From Paenibacillus sp. oral taxon 786 str. D14 (GTDB lineage Bacteria > Bacillota > Bacilli > Paenibacillales > Paenibacillaceae), in contig NZ_GG695976.1 of the NCBI RefSeq assembly GCF_000159955.1, forward strand, positions 107,386 to 171,385: 64,000 bases of DNA. Reading direction: 5' to 3'. Below are positions 1 through 10,742 of the stretch, one piece after another. The notes beneath the pieces were generated by a model that did no database searches, had not been told where the DNA came from, and saw only the letters and a program-made list of their open reading frames with translations. The position numbers and the translations under genes were made by a program. Positions within the stretch are counted from its first letter, which is position 1. Each line of letters starts with the position of its first letter.

Positions 1-707
1 CCTTTGGTCGGCACGATTTTTGAAAGAACCCATCTGCCCCTTGTGAAGTGGTTTCGAGCCATCGAGTTGTTCCTGCTTCCCGACGGCATCTCGGCGCTGC
101 GGTTGAGTCAGGTGATTCAAGTTACCTACAAGACCGCTTGGCTCATGCTGCACAAAATCCGTCATGCCCTTGGCGAATGCGATGCTCGGGAACTGCTCTC
201 TGGAGACGTGAAGGTAACTGCGATCAGTATGCGTATGATTCGTCGCGTTATCATCCGGCTGCTCAGCCTTATGCCACCGCGGTTGTAGCCGGCTGCACGG
301 TCACGGAGTATGGCGAGCCGGAGCGGGTGAAGATCCAGCTGATTTCGCATAAAAGAGGACAACGGGCCGACCGGCATGATCTCGCCGCGTTCATCCATGA
401 TCATATCGATGTCCATACCTCCACCGTTCAGTCGTTCCATTTGGCTTATCGGCTGTATTTGCCTTTGCGGAAAGAAGTAAGAGCGGCATGGAATTCTCTA
501 AAGCGTACATATGTCGCCTTAGGAATAAAGCATCTTCAGGCATATTTGAATGAGTGCACCGTCCGCCGCCATCTGCGTATGTCCGGTTCCGAGGAAGAAA
601 TGCACCAGAACATGCTGCAGATGTGCATATCCATTCCAGCTATCCCTTACCGCGAGTTGATCAACCATCACCAGAATCAGTCCATTGCGATTGCGGCTGC
701 TGCTTAA
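1..707 (+). pseudogene. Degenerate IS1595-like (ISXO2-type) transposase, 5' end outside the window
   Basis: Two reading frames together cover a transposase of the IS1595/ISXO2 type. Frame 1 (4-288) has the typical stretch GTIFERTHLPL..KWF followed by a helix ending KTAWLMLHKIRHAL. The match then continues in frame 3 to the stop at 705-707, with the switch at about 210-222, equal to a net loss of one base. The C-terminal part keeps the family-like AWNSLKRTYV and KHLQAYLNE segments, but the expected acidic catalytic position in the H-T-D context reads HTSTV, so the DDE centre looks lost. The N-terminal zinc ribbon would lie upstream of base 1. The product cannot be active. Family placement is from motif memory; the pseudogene call is directly visible. 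Confidence 0.7.
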
Positions 708-1015
708 TCGAAGTGCTAGAACGGTCGGGAAATGGCAGGATGAGGTGCTATAGCTTGGGGTTATTGGAGTGTATGTAATCAGGTAGGTGGGTGGTTTGTT
801 TCACAATGGGTGCCATTTGTACTCAATCAGCCTAAACAAGGCTCCCTTCTTTTCTCAAACAATTCGTTATCTCTGAACTCGTTCCAAGACGGCTTTTATC
901 CATACCCTTCGGCTTGATCGTGATATCCTTACCAATCAATTTTTTGCAACTTTTCTTATAGGCCCGTATCGATTAGCCTTTTTCGCAGACAATTTTACTT
1001 CCCCACTGTGCTTGG

Positions 1016-1120
1016 GTTTCGGTTCCTGTTGCTATTTCTGCTTCTACTTCTGTTTCACTTTCTGTTTCTGTTGCCCTATTTCTGTTCACTTTTCTGTTTC
1101 TGATTCTGTTGCACTTTCAC
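1016..1120. repeat. Pyrimidine-rich TTTCTG microsatellite-like tract
   Basis: About 105 bp are built almost entirely from loosely repeated TTTCTG/TTCTGT hexamers on the + strand (GAAACAG on the other). The surrounding 708-1230 holds no convincing gene; a pair of near-identical 18-bp direct repeats (GGAGAYACTATGTTGCCG) sits at 1162-1179 and 1183-1200. I see no ribosome site or long open frame here. It may be IS-flanking debris or slippage-expanded intergenic DNA. Confidence 0.6.
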
Positions 1121-1232
1121 AACGACCTGATGCAACGGGATAATCCTCAAAAGAGGCGGGCGGAGATACTATGTTGCCGGAAGGAGACACTATGTTGCCG
1201 AGGAGAGGCCGCACCGAAATGCGTGTAAAAGC

Positions 1233-1269
1233 TAAAAAGCCCCCGTCTCCCCATAGGAGACGAGGGCTT
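1233..1269 (-). terminator. Rho-independent terminator of secG
   Basis: Read on the minus strand, a 12-bp GC-rich stem (GCCCTCGTCTCC against GGAGACGGGGGC, one mismatch) with a short loop is followed by a TTTTTAGCTTTT tract. It lies about 20 bp past the secG stop. Confidence 0.8.
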
Positions 1270-1289
1270 GCCTGACAAATTTGATTTGC

Positions 1290-1523
1290 TTAGTCTAGTA
1301 CGATGGCCACGATGATCGACAAGATGAAGAAGCCAACCGCCAAGCCAACCGTGACTCGTTCGAGAACGAGCTCCATGCCGCGAGCTTTCGTTTTTCCGAA
1401 AAGATGTTCAGCACCCCCGGAGATGGCTCCGGAAAGACCCGCGCTCTTCCCTTTCTGCAGCAACACAACTGCGATCAAGCCGATCGAGAAAATAACGAGC
1501 AATACCTTAAGCAAAATATCCAT
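1290..1523 (-). CDS. secG: Preprotein translocase subunit SecG
   Basis: Small membrane subunit of the SecYEG protein-export channel; it assists SecA-driven translocation across the plasma membrane. The 77-residue product has two hydrophobic helices (about residues 3-22 and 55-76) joined by the conserved [22 protein letters not shown]-type loop rich in Gly and Ser, the family hallmark. The length matches Bacillus SecG (76 aa). The start is set by AGGAGGTGG eight bases upstream of the ATG. It is downstream of the glycolytic operon on the same strand, as in Bacillus, but a hairpin lies between eno and secG, so it is probably its own transcription unit. Confidence 0.95.
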   Translation of the reverse strand: MDILLKVLLVIFSIGLIAVVLLQKGKSAGLSGAISGGAEHLFGKTKARGMELVLERVTVGLAVGFFILSIIVAIVLD

Positions 1524-1664
1524 TCAATCCACCTCCTAAGTGAGAAACATCTTTCATCTATTCCATAACTTTGATGTTTACGATACAAAAACAGCATTAT
1601 TATTGTACCACAGCGTTCCCGAAATAACAACCGTTTCGTGCGTACAACCCCGTCCAACCATACA

Positions 1665-1697
1665 CAAAGTCCCCTGTTTCTTACGAGCAGGGGACTT
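1665..1697 (-). terminator. Hairpin after eno, probable terminator
   Basis: Perfect 9-bp inverted repeat AGTCCCCTG / CAGGGGACT at 1668-1676 and 1688-1696. The T-run on the minus strand is short (TTT), so termination may be incomplete. It separates eno from secG. Confidence 0.6.
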
Positions 1698-1733
1698 GCG
1701 TTAGTTAAGCCGTGATCTGAACGGCCGCCCTTC

Positions 1734-3050
<1,317 letters not shown>

Positions 3051-3079
3051 TTATTCCTTTCAAATGGTAATCTATGTTC

Positions 3080-4627
3080 TTACGCCTTGCGGCTGGCAAT
3101 CATCGATTGACCGGTCATTTCCGGCGGCTTCGGCAAGCCCATCAGGTCGAGCAGCGTCGGAGCTACGTCGGCGAGAATGCCTTTATCGCGAAGCACCACG
3201 TTCTCGTCGGTTACGATAAACGGTACCGGGTTCGTGGTATGCGCTGTATACGGACGACCTTCATCGTCGATTTCCATATCCGCGTTCCCGTGGTCGGCAA
3301 TAATGACAACCACTCCGCCTTTGGCTTGAACGGCGTCTACGACTTTGCCTACGCACTCGTCCGTCACTTCAACCGCTTTGATCGTTGGCTCCATTTTACC
3401 GGAGTGGCCGACCATGTCCGGGTTTGCGAAGTTCAGAATGATCGCGTCGTGTTCATCGGATTCGATTTCCTTCACGCAAGCTTCAGCGACTTCGTAAGCG
3501 CTCATTTCCGGTTTCAAGTCGTAAGTTGCGACTTTCGGGGAGTTAATGAGCACGCGCTTTTCGCCTGGAAGCTCAACATCGCGTCCGCCGCTGAAGAAGA
3601 ATGTCACGTGCGGGTATTTTTCCGTTTCGGCGATCCGCAGTTGTTTCTTCCCGTGTTGAGCTAACACTTCACCAAACGTATTGTCGAGATCCTTCGGCTT
3701 GTACGCAACGTACCCGTTCACCGTTTCTGCAAACAACGTCAAGCAGACGAAATGCAGATCTTTCGGGAATTTAGGGCCGCGATCGAAGCCTTGGAAGTCT
3801 TTATTCGTGAATACGTTGGACAGCTGAATCGCACGGTCTGGACGGAAGTTCAAGAACACGACGGAATCGCCGCTCTCAACTTGTGCGATTGGCTCGCCTT
3901 TGTCGTCCACGATTACGGTTGGCATCACGAATTCGTCATAGACCGATTTCTCGTACGATTCCGTGACTGCTTTAATCGGGTCGGTATATTTGGGACCTTC
4001 CGCATAAACCATGGCCCGGTACGATTTCTCGACGCGGTCCCAACGTTTGTCGCGGTCCATCGCATAGTAACGGCCTTGGACGGTGGCAATCTTGCCCACG
4101 CCAAGCTCGTTCATCTTAGCGATTAATTGCTCAAGGAAGCCTTTCGCGCTGTCCGGAGCTACATCGCGTCCGTCCAGGAATGCATGCACATAAATTTCAT
4201 GCATATCTTCCTTCTTCGCCAGTTCGAGCATCGCAAACATATGATCGATGTGGCTGTGAACGCCGCCGTCGGACAGAAGGCCGTACAGATGCAGCTTTTT
4301 ACCCTTCGATTTCGCGCTACGTACCGCATCCACCAGCGTCTCGTTCGTGAAGAATTCCCCTTCGCGAATCGATTTGGAGATCCGAGTCAAGTCTTGGTAA
4401 ACGATCCGGCCGGCGCCGATATTCAAGTGGCCGACTTCGGAGTTCCCCATTTGCCCTTCTGGCAAACCAACGGCTTCCCCGCTGGCCGTCAGCGTAGTGT
4501 TCGGGTATTGTTTCAAATAACGGTCATAGTTCGGCTTCTTCGCTTGGGCAACCGCGTTGCCTTCCACTTTGTCGCGAAGCCCGAACCCGTCCATGATAAT
4601 CAGAGCTACTGGTCTTGGAGCCGTCAT
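3080..4627 (-). CDS. gpmI: 2,3-bisphosphoglycerate-independent phosphoglycerate mutase
   Basis: Interconverts 3- and 2-phosphoglycerate with two Mn ions, through a phosphoserine intermediate; member of the alkaline phosphatase superfamily. The 515-aa product has the N-terminal IIMDGFG metal motif (Asp13), the nucleophile Ser63 in QMGNSEVGH, the FLDGRDVAP and GRYYAMDRD substrate segments, and the C-terminal IIADHGNAD and [12 protein letters not shown] metal motifs. All are intact. Its ATG directly abuts the tpiA stop (TAAATG on the minus strand), which suggests translational coupling. In spore formers this Mn-dependent type is known to be pH sensitive and important in sporulation and germination. 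Confidence 0.97.
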   Translation of the reverse strand: MTAPRPVALIIMDGFGLRDKVEGNAVAQAKKPNYDRYLKQYPNTTLTASGEAVGLPEGQMGNSEVGHLNIGAGRIVYQDLTRISKSIREGEFFTNETLVDAVRSAKSKGKKLHLYGLLSDGGVHSHIDHMFAMLELAKKEDMHEIYVHAFLDGRDVAPDSAKGFLEQLIAKMNELGVGKIATVQGRYYAMDRDKRWDRVEKSYRAMVYAEGPKYTDPIKAVTESYEKSVYDEFVMPTVIVDDKGEPIAQVESGDSVVFLNFRPDRAIQLSNVFTNKDFQGFDRGPKFPKDLHFVCLTLFAETVNGYVAYKPKDLDNTFGEVLAQHGKKQLRIAETEKYPHVTFFFSGGRDVELPGEKRVLINSPKVATYDLKPEMSAYEVAEACVKEIESDEHDAIILNFANPDMVGHSGKMEPTIKAVEVTDECVGKVVDAVQAKGGVVVIIADHGNADMEIDDEGRPYTAHTTNPVPFIVTDENVVLRDKGILADVAPTLLDLMGLPKPPEMTGQSMIASRKA

Positions 4628-5475
<848 letters not shown>

Positions 5476-5495
5476 CTTGATCTAGCTACTTTTTC

Positions 5496-6677
5496 TTACT
5501 TGTCGTTCAATGCTACGACGCCAGGAAGCGCCTTGCCTTCCATGAATTCCAGGGAAGCGCCGCCGCCTGTGGAGATGTGGTCCATTTTGGAAGCCAGATT
5601 GAACTTCTCGGCTGCTGCTGCGGAATCCCCGCCGCCGATAATGGTGTAGCCTTCCGTCGTTGCGCAGGCTTCCGCCACTTCTCTTGTCCCGTTGGAGAAA
5701 ATATCAATTTCGAACACGCCCATCGGTCCGTTCCATACAACCAGCTTGGAGTTCTTGATAATTTCAGCATACTTCGCGCGAGTCTTCGGCCCGATGTCCA
5801 CGCCTTCCCAATCTGCAGGAATGCTGTCGATATCCACAGCTTTGTGGTTTGCGGTTGGGCTGAAGTCATCCGCTACGATGCAGTCGACAGGGAGAAGGAA
5901 GTTTTTACCCAGCTTCTTCGCTTTCTCGATGAAGCCAAGGGCAACATCGAGTTTGGTTTCATCCAGAAGCGATTTGCCGATTTCGTAACCTTGGGCTTTG
6001 AAGAAGGTATAAGCCAAACCGCCGCCAATCAACACGTTGTCCGCGATGTTCAACAGGTTGTCGATAACGTCGATTTTGTCTTTTACCTTCGAACCGCCGA
6101 TAATTGCGGTGAAAGGACGGTCCGGGTTCGTCAAGGCCTTACCGAGAACGGACAATTCTTTCTCCATCAGCAAGCCGGATACGGCTGGCAGATAATGAGC
6201 GATCCCTTCGGTCGAAGCGTGCGCGCGGTGTGCAGCGCCAAATGCGTCGTTGACGAACAGGTCAGCCAGCTCAGCGAATTGTTTTGCGAGTTCTGGATCG
6301 TTCTTTTCTTCGCCTGGGTAGAAACGTACGTTTTCAAGTACCAGGACGTCGCCATTGTTCATCGCATTGACTTTCGCTTTAACTGCTTCCCCAACAGCTT
6401 CATCGACTTTTGCTACTTCTTTGCCAAGCAGCTCGCTCAAGCGTTTTGCCGGCAGCGTAAGCCGCATATCTTCATTGACTTGGCCTTTCGGACGGCCCAA
6501 GTGGCTCGCAAGAATCACCTTCGCGCCTTGTTCAACCAAGTATTTGATCGTTGGCAGCGTTTCGCGAATCCGGGTGTCGTCGGTAATTTGACCATCTTGC
6601 ATTGGTACATTGAAATCTACGCGAACAAACACGCGTTTGCCGGTGACTTCCACATCACGTACACTTTTCTTGTTCAT
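5496..6677 (-). CDS. pgk: Phosphoglycerate kinase
   Basis: Transfers phosphate from 1,3-bisphosphoglycerate to ADP, the first substrate-level ATP step of glycolysis. The ATG at 6677 is chosen because AGGAGG sits nine bases upstream; a GTG six bases earlier is too close to it. The 393-aa protein shows the PGK signature [10 protein letters not shown] near the N-terminus, the [11 protein letters not shown] loop, the GGSKVKDK hinge segment and the C-terminal nucleotide loop WNGPMGVFE and GGGDSAAA. No anomalies. It follows gap after a strong hairpin and precedes tpiA. Confidence 0.97.
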   Translation of the reverse strand: MNKKSVRDVEVTGKRVFVRVDFNVPMQDGQITDDTRIRETLPTIKYLVEQGAKVILASHLGRPKGQVNEDMRLTLPAKRLSELLGKEVAKVDEAVGEAVKAKVNAMNNGDVLVLENVRFYPGEEKNDPELAKQFAELADLFVNDAFGAAHRAHASTEGIAHYLPAVSGLLMEKELSVLGKALTNPDRPFTAIIGGSKVKDKIDVIDNLLNIADNVLIGGGLAYTFFKAQGYEIGKSLLDETKLDVALGFIEKAKKLGKNFLLPVDCIVADDFSPTANHKAVDIDSIPADWEGVDIGPKTRAKYAEIIKNSKLVVWNGPMGVFEIDIFSNGTREVAEACATTEGYTIIGGGDSAAAAEKFNLASKMDHISTGGGASLEFMEGKALPGVVALNDK

Positions 6678-6832
6678 CTCCACGTTCCTCCTAAACGGTA
6701 TGCGCGGGTCTCTCAGACCAAAAAATGCGCGTCTACGGCTTTGTCTTGGTTCCTCTCCTAAATAAAACGCAATGAAACGAATCTCTATCTATTTATTTGG
6801 GGTGTGTGTGAATGCCGTATTACATGCAAGAA

Positions 6833-6868
6833 CCAAAGAGGAGTCCTGAACAGGTTGCTCCTCTTTGG
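6833..6868 (-). terminator. Strong hairpin between gap and pgk
   Basis: Perfect 11-bp stem CCAAAGAGGAG / CTCCTCTTTGG with an inner CCTG-AA-CAGG helix. The minus-strand T tract is poor (TTTGGTTCTT), so it may be a partial terminator or a 3' stabiliser that gives gap more transcript than the downstream genes, as is known for gapA operons in Bacillus by other means. Confidence 0.6.
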
Positions 6869-6895
6869 GATGAATCTCTAATATGGGTAACTGGA

Positions 6896-7906
6896 TTATT
6901 TTACTTTTTTCGCGAAGTATTCCAGCGTACGAACCAATTGAGCAGTGTAGGACATTTCGTTGTCATACCAAGCTACAGTTTTCACCAGTTGTTGGTCGCC
7001 GACAGTCAATACTTTCGTTTGCGTAGCGTCGAACAGGGAACCGAAAGTCATCCCTTTGATATCCGAAGATACGATTTCGTCTTCCGTGTAACCGAAAGTT
7101 TCTGGGTCAGCAGCAGCTTTCATTGCAGCGTTAACTTCGTCAGCAGTTACTTTCGTTTTCAGAACGGATACCAGCTCAGTCAAGGAACCAGTTGGAACAG
7201 GTACGCGTTGTGCAGCGCCGTCCAATTTGCCTTGCAGTTCAGGGATAACCAAGCCGATTGCTTTTGCAGCACCAGTGGTGTTAGGAACGATGTTTTCAGC
7301 AGCTGCGCGAGCACGACGGAAGTCACCTTTCGCATGCGGAGCATCCAGCGTGTTTTGGTCGCCAGTATAAGCGTGGATGGTTGTCATCAAGCCTTGAACG
7401 ATACCGAATTTGTCATTCAGCGCTTTAGCCATTGGAGCCAAGCAGTTCGTCGTACAAGAAGCACCGGAGATTACCGTTTCAGTACCGTCGAGGATTTCAT
7501 GGTTTACGTTGTAAACGATGGTTTTCATGTCGCCGGTAGCTGGAGCGGAGATAACAACTTTCTTCGCGCCGCCTTTCAGGTGAAGCTCAGCTTTTTCTTT
7601 CGTTGTGAAGAAGCCTGTGCACTCCAGAACGATGTCAACGCCAAGCTCGCCCCAAGGCAATTCTTCAGGGTTGCGGTTAGCCAGAACTTTAACTTCTTTG
7701 CCGTTTACTTTGAAGAATCCATCATGTACTTCGATGTCGCCTTCGAAGCGGCCTTGAGTTGTATCATATTTCAACAAATGAGCCAACATTTTTGCATCTG
7801 TCAGGTCATTGATTGCTACGACTTCGATCCCTTCAACGTTTTGAATGCGGCGGAAAGCCAGGCGTCCAATACGTCCAAAACCGTTAATCCCTACTTTTAC
7901 ACTCAT
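6896..7906 (-). CDS. gap: Glyceraldehyde-3-phosphate dehydrogenase, glycolytic NAD type
   Basis: Oxidises glyceraldehyde 3-phosphate to 1,3-bisphosphoglycerate with NAD. The 336-aa product has the Rossmann motif INGFGRIGR, the NDLTD segment after the second strand typical of the glycolytic GapA rather than the NADP gluconeogenic GapB, catalytic Cys151 in SGASCTTNC and His178 in TIHAYTGDQ. The ribosome site is GGGAGGAAC. It follows cggR after 70 bp; in that gap the minus-strand transcript can form a small stem (GACGGG/CCTGTC, about 7945-7966), reminiscent of the processed cggR-gapA junction of Bacillus subtilis (inference only). Confidence 0.96.
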   Translation of the reverse strand: MSVKVGINGFGRIGRLAFRRIQNVEGIEVVAINDLTDAKMLAHLLKYDTTQGRFEGDIEVHDGFFKVNGKEVKVLANRNPEELPWGELGVDIVLECTGFFTTKEKAELHLKGGAKKVVISAPATGDMKTIVYNVNHEILDGTETVISGASCTTNCLAPMAKALNDKFGIVQGLMTTIHAYTGDQNTLDAPHAKGDFRRARAAAENIVPNTTGAAKAIGLVIPELQGKLDGAAQRVPVPTGSLTELVSVLKTKVTADEVNAAMKAAADPETFGYTEDEIVSSDIKGMTFGSLFDATQTKVLTVGDQQLVKTVAWYDNEMSYTAQLVRTLEYFAKKVK

Positions 7907-7976
7907 TGATAGTTCCTCCCAGTGTTTGATTTTTTATTATTCAAGACAGGCCCGATAAAACCCGTCATGAGTAAAC

Positions 7977-9026
7977 CTATTTATTCCCGGAGCCGTTGAT
8001 CAACTCATTTACGATCTCTTGTGCCGCCGCTTCGTCGGTCACTAGGATATCCTCTTGGCCAAACCGCAATACGGCATGGATCGCTCTTGCTTTGCTCTTG
8101 CCGCCCGCGATGCCGATCACCGTCTCGGTTCGCATGATATCCTCGAGACGCAGGCCCAGGGTCAGCATTTTGTGCACGACGACGCCGTCTTCATTAAAGT
8201 AATATCCAAATGATTCCGCGAGCGCGCCTTCTCTTCGGATTTCTTCGACCATGCTTGGCTCCAGCTTGCGCCGGCGCGCCATCTCCATAGCGTCTCCGAC
8301 CCCGTGCACTACGATACGCGCCTGACGGATCATGTCCACGATATCCTGGATATTCGGATCGTGTACCAACGACTCGTAAGCTTCCTTCCCCAACAGATCG
8401 GGGACATGCAGCAAACGATAACCCGCCCCCACACGCTTCGCCATACCGGAAGCAATCGTGTTCGCTTGGATTTCCAGGCTCTCGCCAAGACCCCCGCGTG
8501 CCGGTACGAACCAGCTCTGCTTCATCGTGACGTTAGGCGGCGGATTCAGCTGATCCGCGACTTCCGCCAGCGTAGTGCCGCCGGTGACCGCGACCACCTC
8601 ATCCCCGCGCATGACACTAAGCAGCGCTTTGGCACCTGCGCGCCCCAGTTCCCGCTTCACCAGCGGGGAGGCCTCGCAATCTCCAGGTACAATCACTACT
8701 TTGCGCAGCCCATATTGCTGACGGATCGTCTCCTCCAAGTTGGAGAGGCCAAACAATTCTTTGACGACCGGCTCCAAATCCTCAAGCAATCGCCGTCCCG
8801 CGTCGCTGATACTCATGCCTATATTCTCGATTTCGATCAGGCCCTGGGCCTTCAGGAGATCTGTTTCGGCACGCAACACACGCTCCGTCATGTCCAGCGA
8901 ATTCGCCAAGGTTCTACGGCCTATGACATCAGACAACATGATCTGGTGAAGTATGGTGTACCTTTTCTTGAGAATGTCCATGAGATCAGGAAGAAGCTGC
9001 TTTTGAATCTCTATAATGTTTCGCAT
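7977..9026 (-). CDS. cggR: Central glycolytic genes repressor CggR (SorC/DeoR-type)
   Basis: Repressor of the gap operon; in Bacillus subtilis its release from DNA is triggered by fructose-1,6-bisphosphate. The product (349 aa from the ATG at 9026, preceded by GCAGGAGTGG) opens like CggR (IQKQLLPDLMDILKKRYTIL), carries an N-terminal helix-turn-helix at about residues 30-60 (GRRTLANSLDMTERVLRAE) and a SorC sugar-binding fold with GGTTLAEVA and GIAGGKSKARA, the latter being part of the sugar phosphate pocket. Promoter and operator are visible upstream, so autoregulation is expected. Confidence 0.95.
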   Translation of the reverse strand: MRNIIEIQKQLLPDLMDILKKRYTILHQIMLSDVIGRRTLANSLDMTERVLRAETDLLKAQGLIEIENIGMSISDAGRRLLEDLEPVVKELFGLSNLEETIRQQYGLRKVVIVPGDCEASPLVKRELGRAGAKALLSVMRGDEVVAVTGGTTLAEVADQLNPPPNVTMKQSWFVPARGGLGESLEIQANTIASGMAKRVGAGYRLLHVPDLLGKEAYESLVHDPNIQDIVDMIRQARIVVHGVGDAMEMARRRKLEPSMVEEIRREGALAESFGYYFNEDGVVVHKMLTLGLRLEDIMRTETVIGIAGGKSKARAIHAVLRFGQEDILVTDEAAAQEIVNELINGSGNK

Positions 9027-9066
9027 GCTTTCCACTCCTGCAAGCTTCGTCTTCTCTCTCCATCTC

Positions 9067-9106
9067 CTGGCCTTAAAATGTCCCGGGATAACTTTTTAAG
9101 TCCCGC
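9067..9106 (-). promoter_or_regulatory. CggR operator
   Basis: On the minus strand two CGGGAC boxes (at 9100-9105 and 9080-9085 on the map) are separated by exactly 14 bp and followed by an ATTTTAAGGCCAG flank. This is the arrangement I recall for the Bacillus subtilis cggR operator (CGGGAC-N14-CGGGACAT). It lies just downstream of the -10 box, about 40-80 bp before the cggR start. Confidence 0.8.
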
Positions 9107-9110
9107 TGCT

Positions 9111-9139
9111 ATTTTACTCAATAATCTCCTTAGTTGCAA
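9111..9139 (-). promoter_or_regulatory. Sigma-A promoter of the cggR-gap operon
   Basis: -35 TTGCAA (9134-9139) and -10 TAAAAT (9111-9116) with a 17-bp spacer, reading on the minus strand. The CggR operator starts about five bases after the -10 box, so bound repressor would block elongation or open complex formation. Confidence 0.75.
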
Positions 9140-9301
9140 GCCTGACGTCCGTATCATTTACTTTCTTCCGAGCAGTTATACCCCTAGGCGCAAAGAATCC
9201 CGTAAGATCCTGACATTTGGATCAGAGAGTTGTCGAAAATAGGCCTGCTGTGTCTCAGCAAAATTGCGGATGGCGGCAAAGCAGATCGGTTGTTTTCATA
9301 G

Positions 9302-9331
9302 AAAAAAAGACCCTCCCGCATAGGGAGAGCC
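9302..9331 (-). terminator. Terminator of the sugar uptake operon (after GH30)
   Basis: Minus-strand hairpin CTCTCCC-TATGC-GGGAGGG followed by seven T residues, about 30 bp past the GH30 stop. Confidence 0.8.
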
Positions 9332-9361
9332 TCGTCTACTTATTCCTCGTTTCTCAATTTC

Positions 9362-10708
9362 TCAATTGGTCAGTCGGATCGACAAAGCGCTTTTTGATTC
9401 CATCCGGAAACTCGGCAGCTCGGTTCCCCGGAGACGCAAGCGAACATCAGAGGCCTGCTCGCCGTCATTAAACAATACGACCCCAATCGAATCGTCCGTA
9501 TTGCGGAACGCGACGGAACGTATCGAAGGCTGTCCCGACTCGGCAGCGATTCTTATGGCCTTCGGACGGATCACTTTGCTGAAATGGGCCAGTGCATAGT
9601 AGTCCAGCGTATACTCGAGCTCGCGGGTCTGCTGGTTCACTGTCACGATCCCGCGGCAGGTGCTGCGGCCAAAGCCTGGTACAGTCGGACCATTTTGCTC
9701 ATCCAAAGCCATATTCCAGAGCACCAATGATTGGCTGTGATTTCGCAATATCTCGATTCCCGTCCGCATGACATTGGAGAACGCCGGTTCAAACGCCGGA
9801 ATCCATTCCCCGCCAGAGCCTTCGGTAAAATGAACCTCTTTGCCCGGGAAGGCCTCCTTCACTTGGCTTTGCGCCGAGGCTACCCCTCCATACCAGTGCC
9901 ATGCTACTCCGTCGACCGCTTCGGCCGCTTCCTTCAGCACAGTCAGCGGATAATCCGGCCGATCCCAGTTATGGTCATACGCCAAAATCTTCGTGGACAA
10001 GCCATGCTTCACAAAAGCCGGCTTCAGATAATTTTTCACGAAATCGGTCTGCATCTCAGCCGTCATCAGCATCCCCGGATAATGTCCCGGCACATAAAGC
10101 GGTTCGTTCTGCGGCGTCACCGCATATATGGATAAACCGTGCTTGGCGTAAGACTCGATATAACGGACAAAGTAGTTCGCGTACGCTTCGTAATACTCCT
10201 TCTTCAGTTCCCCGCCGATCATTGAACCGCTGGTTTTCATCCATCCCGGTGCGCTCCAGGGGGAGCCAAACAGCTTGATGGACGGATTTAAGGCCAGCGC
10301 TTCTTTTAAGAGCGGAATGACATCGACTTCGTCGTGACGAATCGAGAACCGCTGCATTTCCGGATCGGACTCACCTTCGGGCAAATCGTTGTAGCTATAG
10401 AAGAACCGGGCATAATCCGAGGCCCCCATCGGGTTGCGCAGCACGGATAAGCCAATTCCCTCCTCCGGGTCAAACAGCATCTTCATCAAGGAAGAACGCT
10501 GCTCTTCAGGAAGCACCTGATGAATCAGATAGGCGGCCGAATCGGTAAAAGACGCTCCAAACCCATCCATCGTCTGATAGTTGACGCTTTCGTCTAATCG
10601 GACCTCGACATCCCCGGCATCGGAATCCGCCGGCCTCAGCTGTTCCTCCGTTGTACGGACGAAGAGTGATTTTTCTCCAGTGGAATAATAAATGTCAAGC
10701 TCACGCAT
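9362..10708 (-). CDS. Glycoside hydrolase family 30 (glucosylceramidase-like), cytoplasmic
   Basis: The 448-aa product matches the GH30 clan-A (beta/alpha)8 fold: QTMDGFGASFTDS near residue 46, GSPWSAPGWMK at about 148, acid/base Glu202 in TPQNEPLY and nucleophile Glu296 in HFTEGSGG, then a C-terminal beta-sandwich with FRNTDDSIGVVLFN. There is no signal peptide, so the substrate is probably imported first. The ATG at 10708 is chosen because GGAGGG lies six bases upstream. It is the last gene of the lplB-ytcP-lplA-like operon 34 bp after the lipoprotein gene, which suggests it cleaves the imported beta-linked oligosaccharide. Exact specificity (beta-glucosidase, beta-xylosidase or beta-1,6-glucanase) cannot be read from the sequence. 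Confidence 0.85.
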   Translation of the reverse strand: MRELDIYYSTGEKSLFVRTTEEQLRPADSDAGDVEVRLDESVNYQTMDGFGASFTDSAAYLIHQVLPEEQRSSLMKMLFDPEEGIGLSVLRNPMGASDYARFFYSYNDLPEGESDPEMQRFSIRHDEVDVIPLLKEALALNPSIKLFGSPWSAPGWMKTSGSMIGGELKKEYYEAYANYFVRYIESYAKHGLSIYAVTPQNEPLYVPGHYPGMLMTAEMQTDFVKNYLKPAFVKHGLSTKILAYDHNWDRPDYPLTVLKEAAEAVDGVAWHWYGGVASAQSQVKEAFPGKEVHFTEGSGGEWIPAFEPAFSNVMRTGIEILRNHSQSLVLWNMALDEQNGPTVPGFGRSTCRGIVTVNQQTRELEYTLDYYALAHFSKVIRPKAIRIAAESGQPSIRSVAFRNTDDSIGVVLFNDGEQASDVRLRLRGTELPSFRMESKSALSIRLTN

Positions 10709-10742
10709 GCTGTTTCCCTCCACTTCGATTAATGGCCACGGT

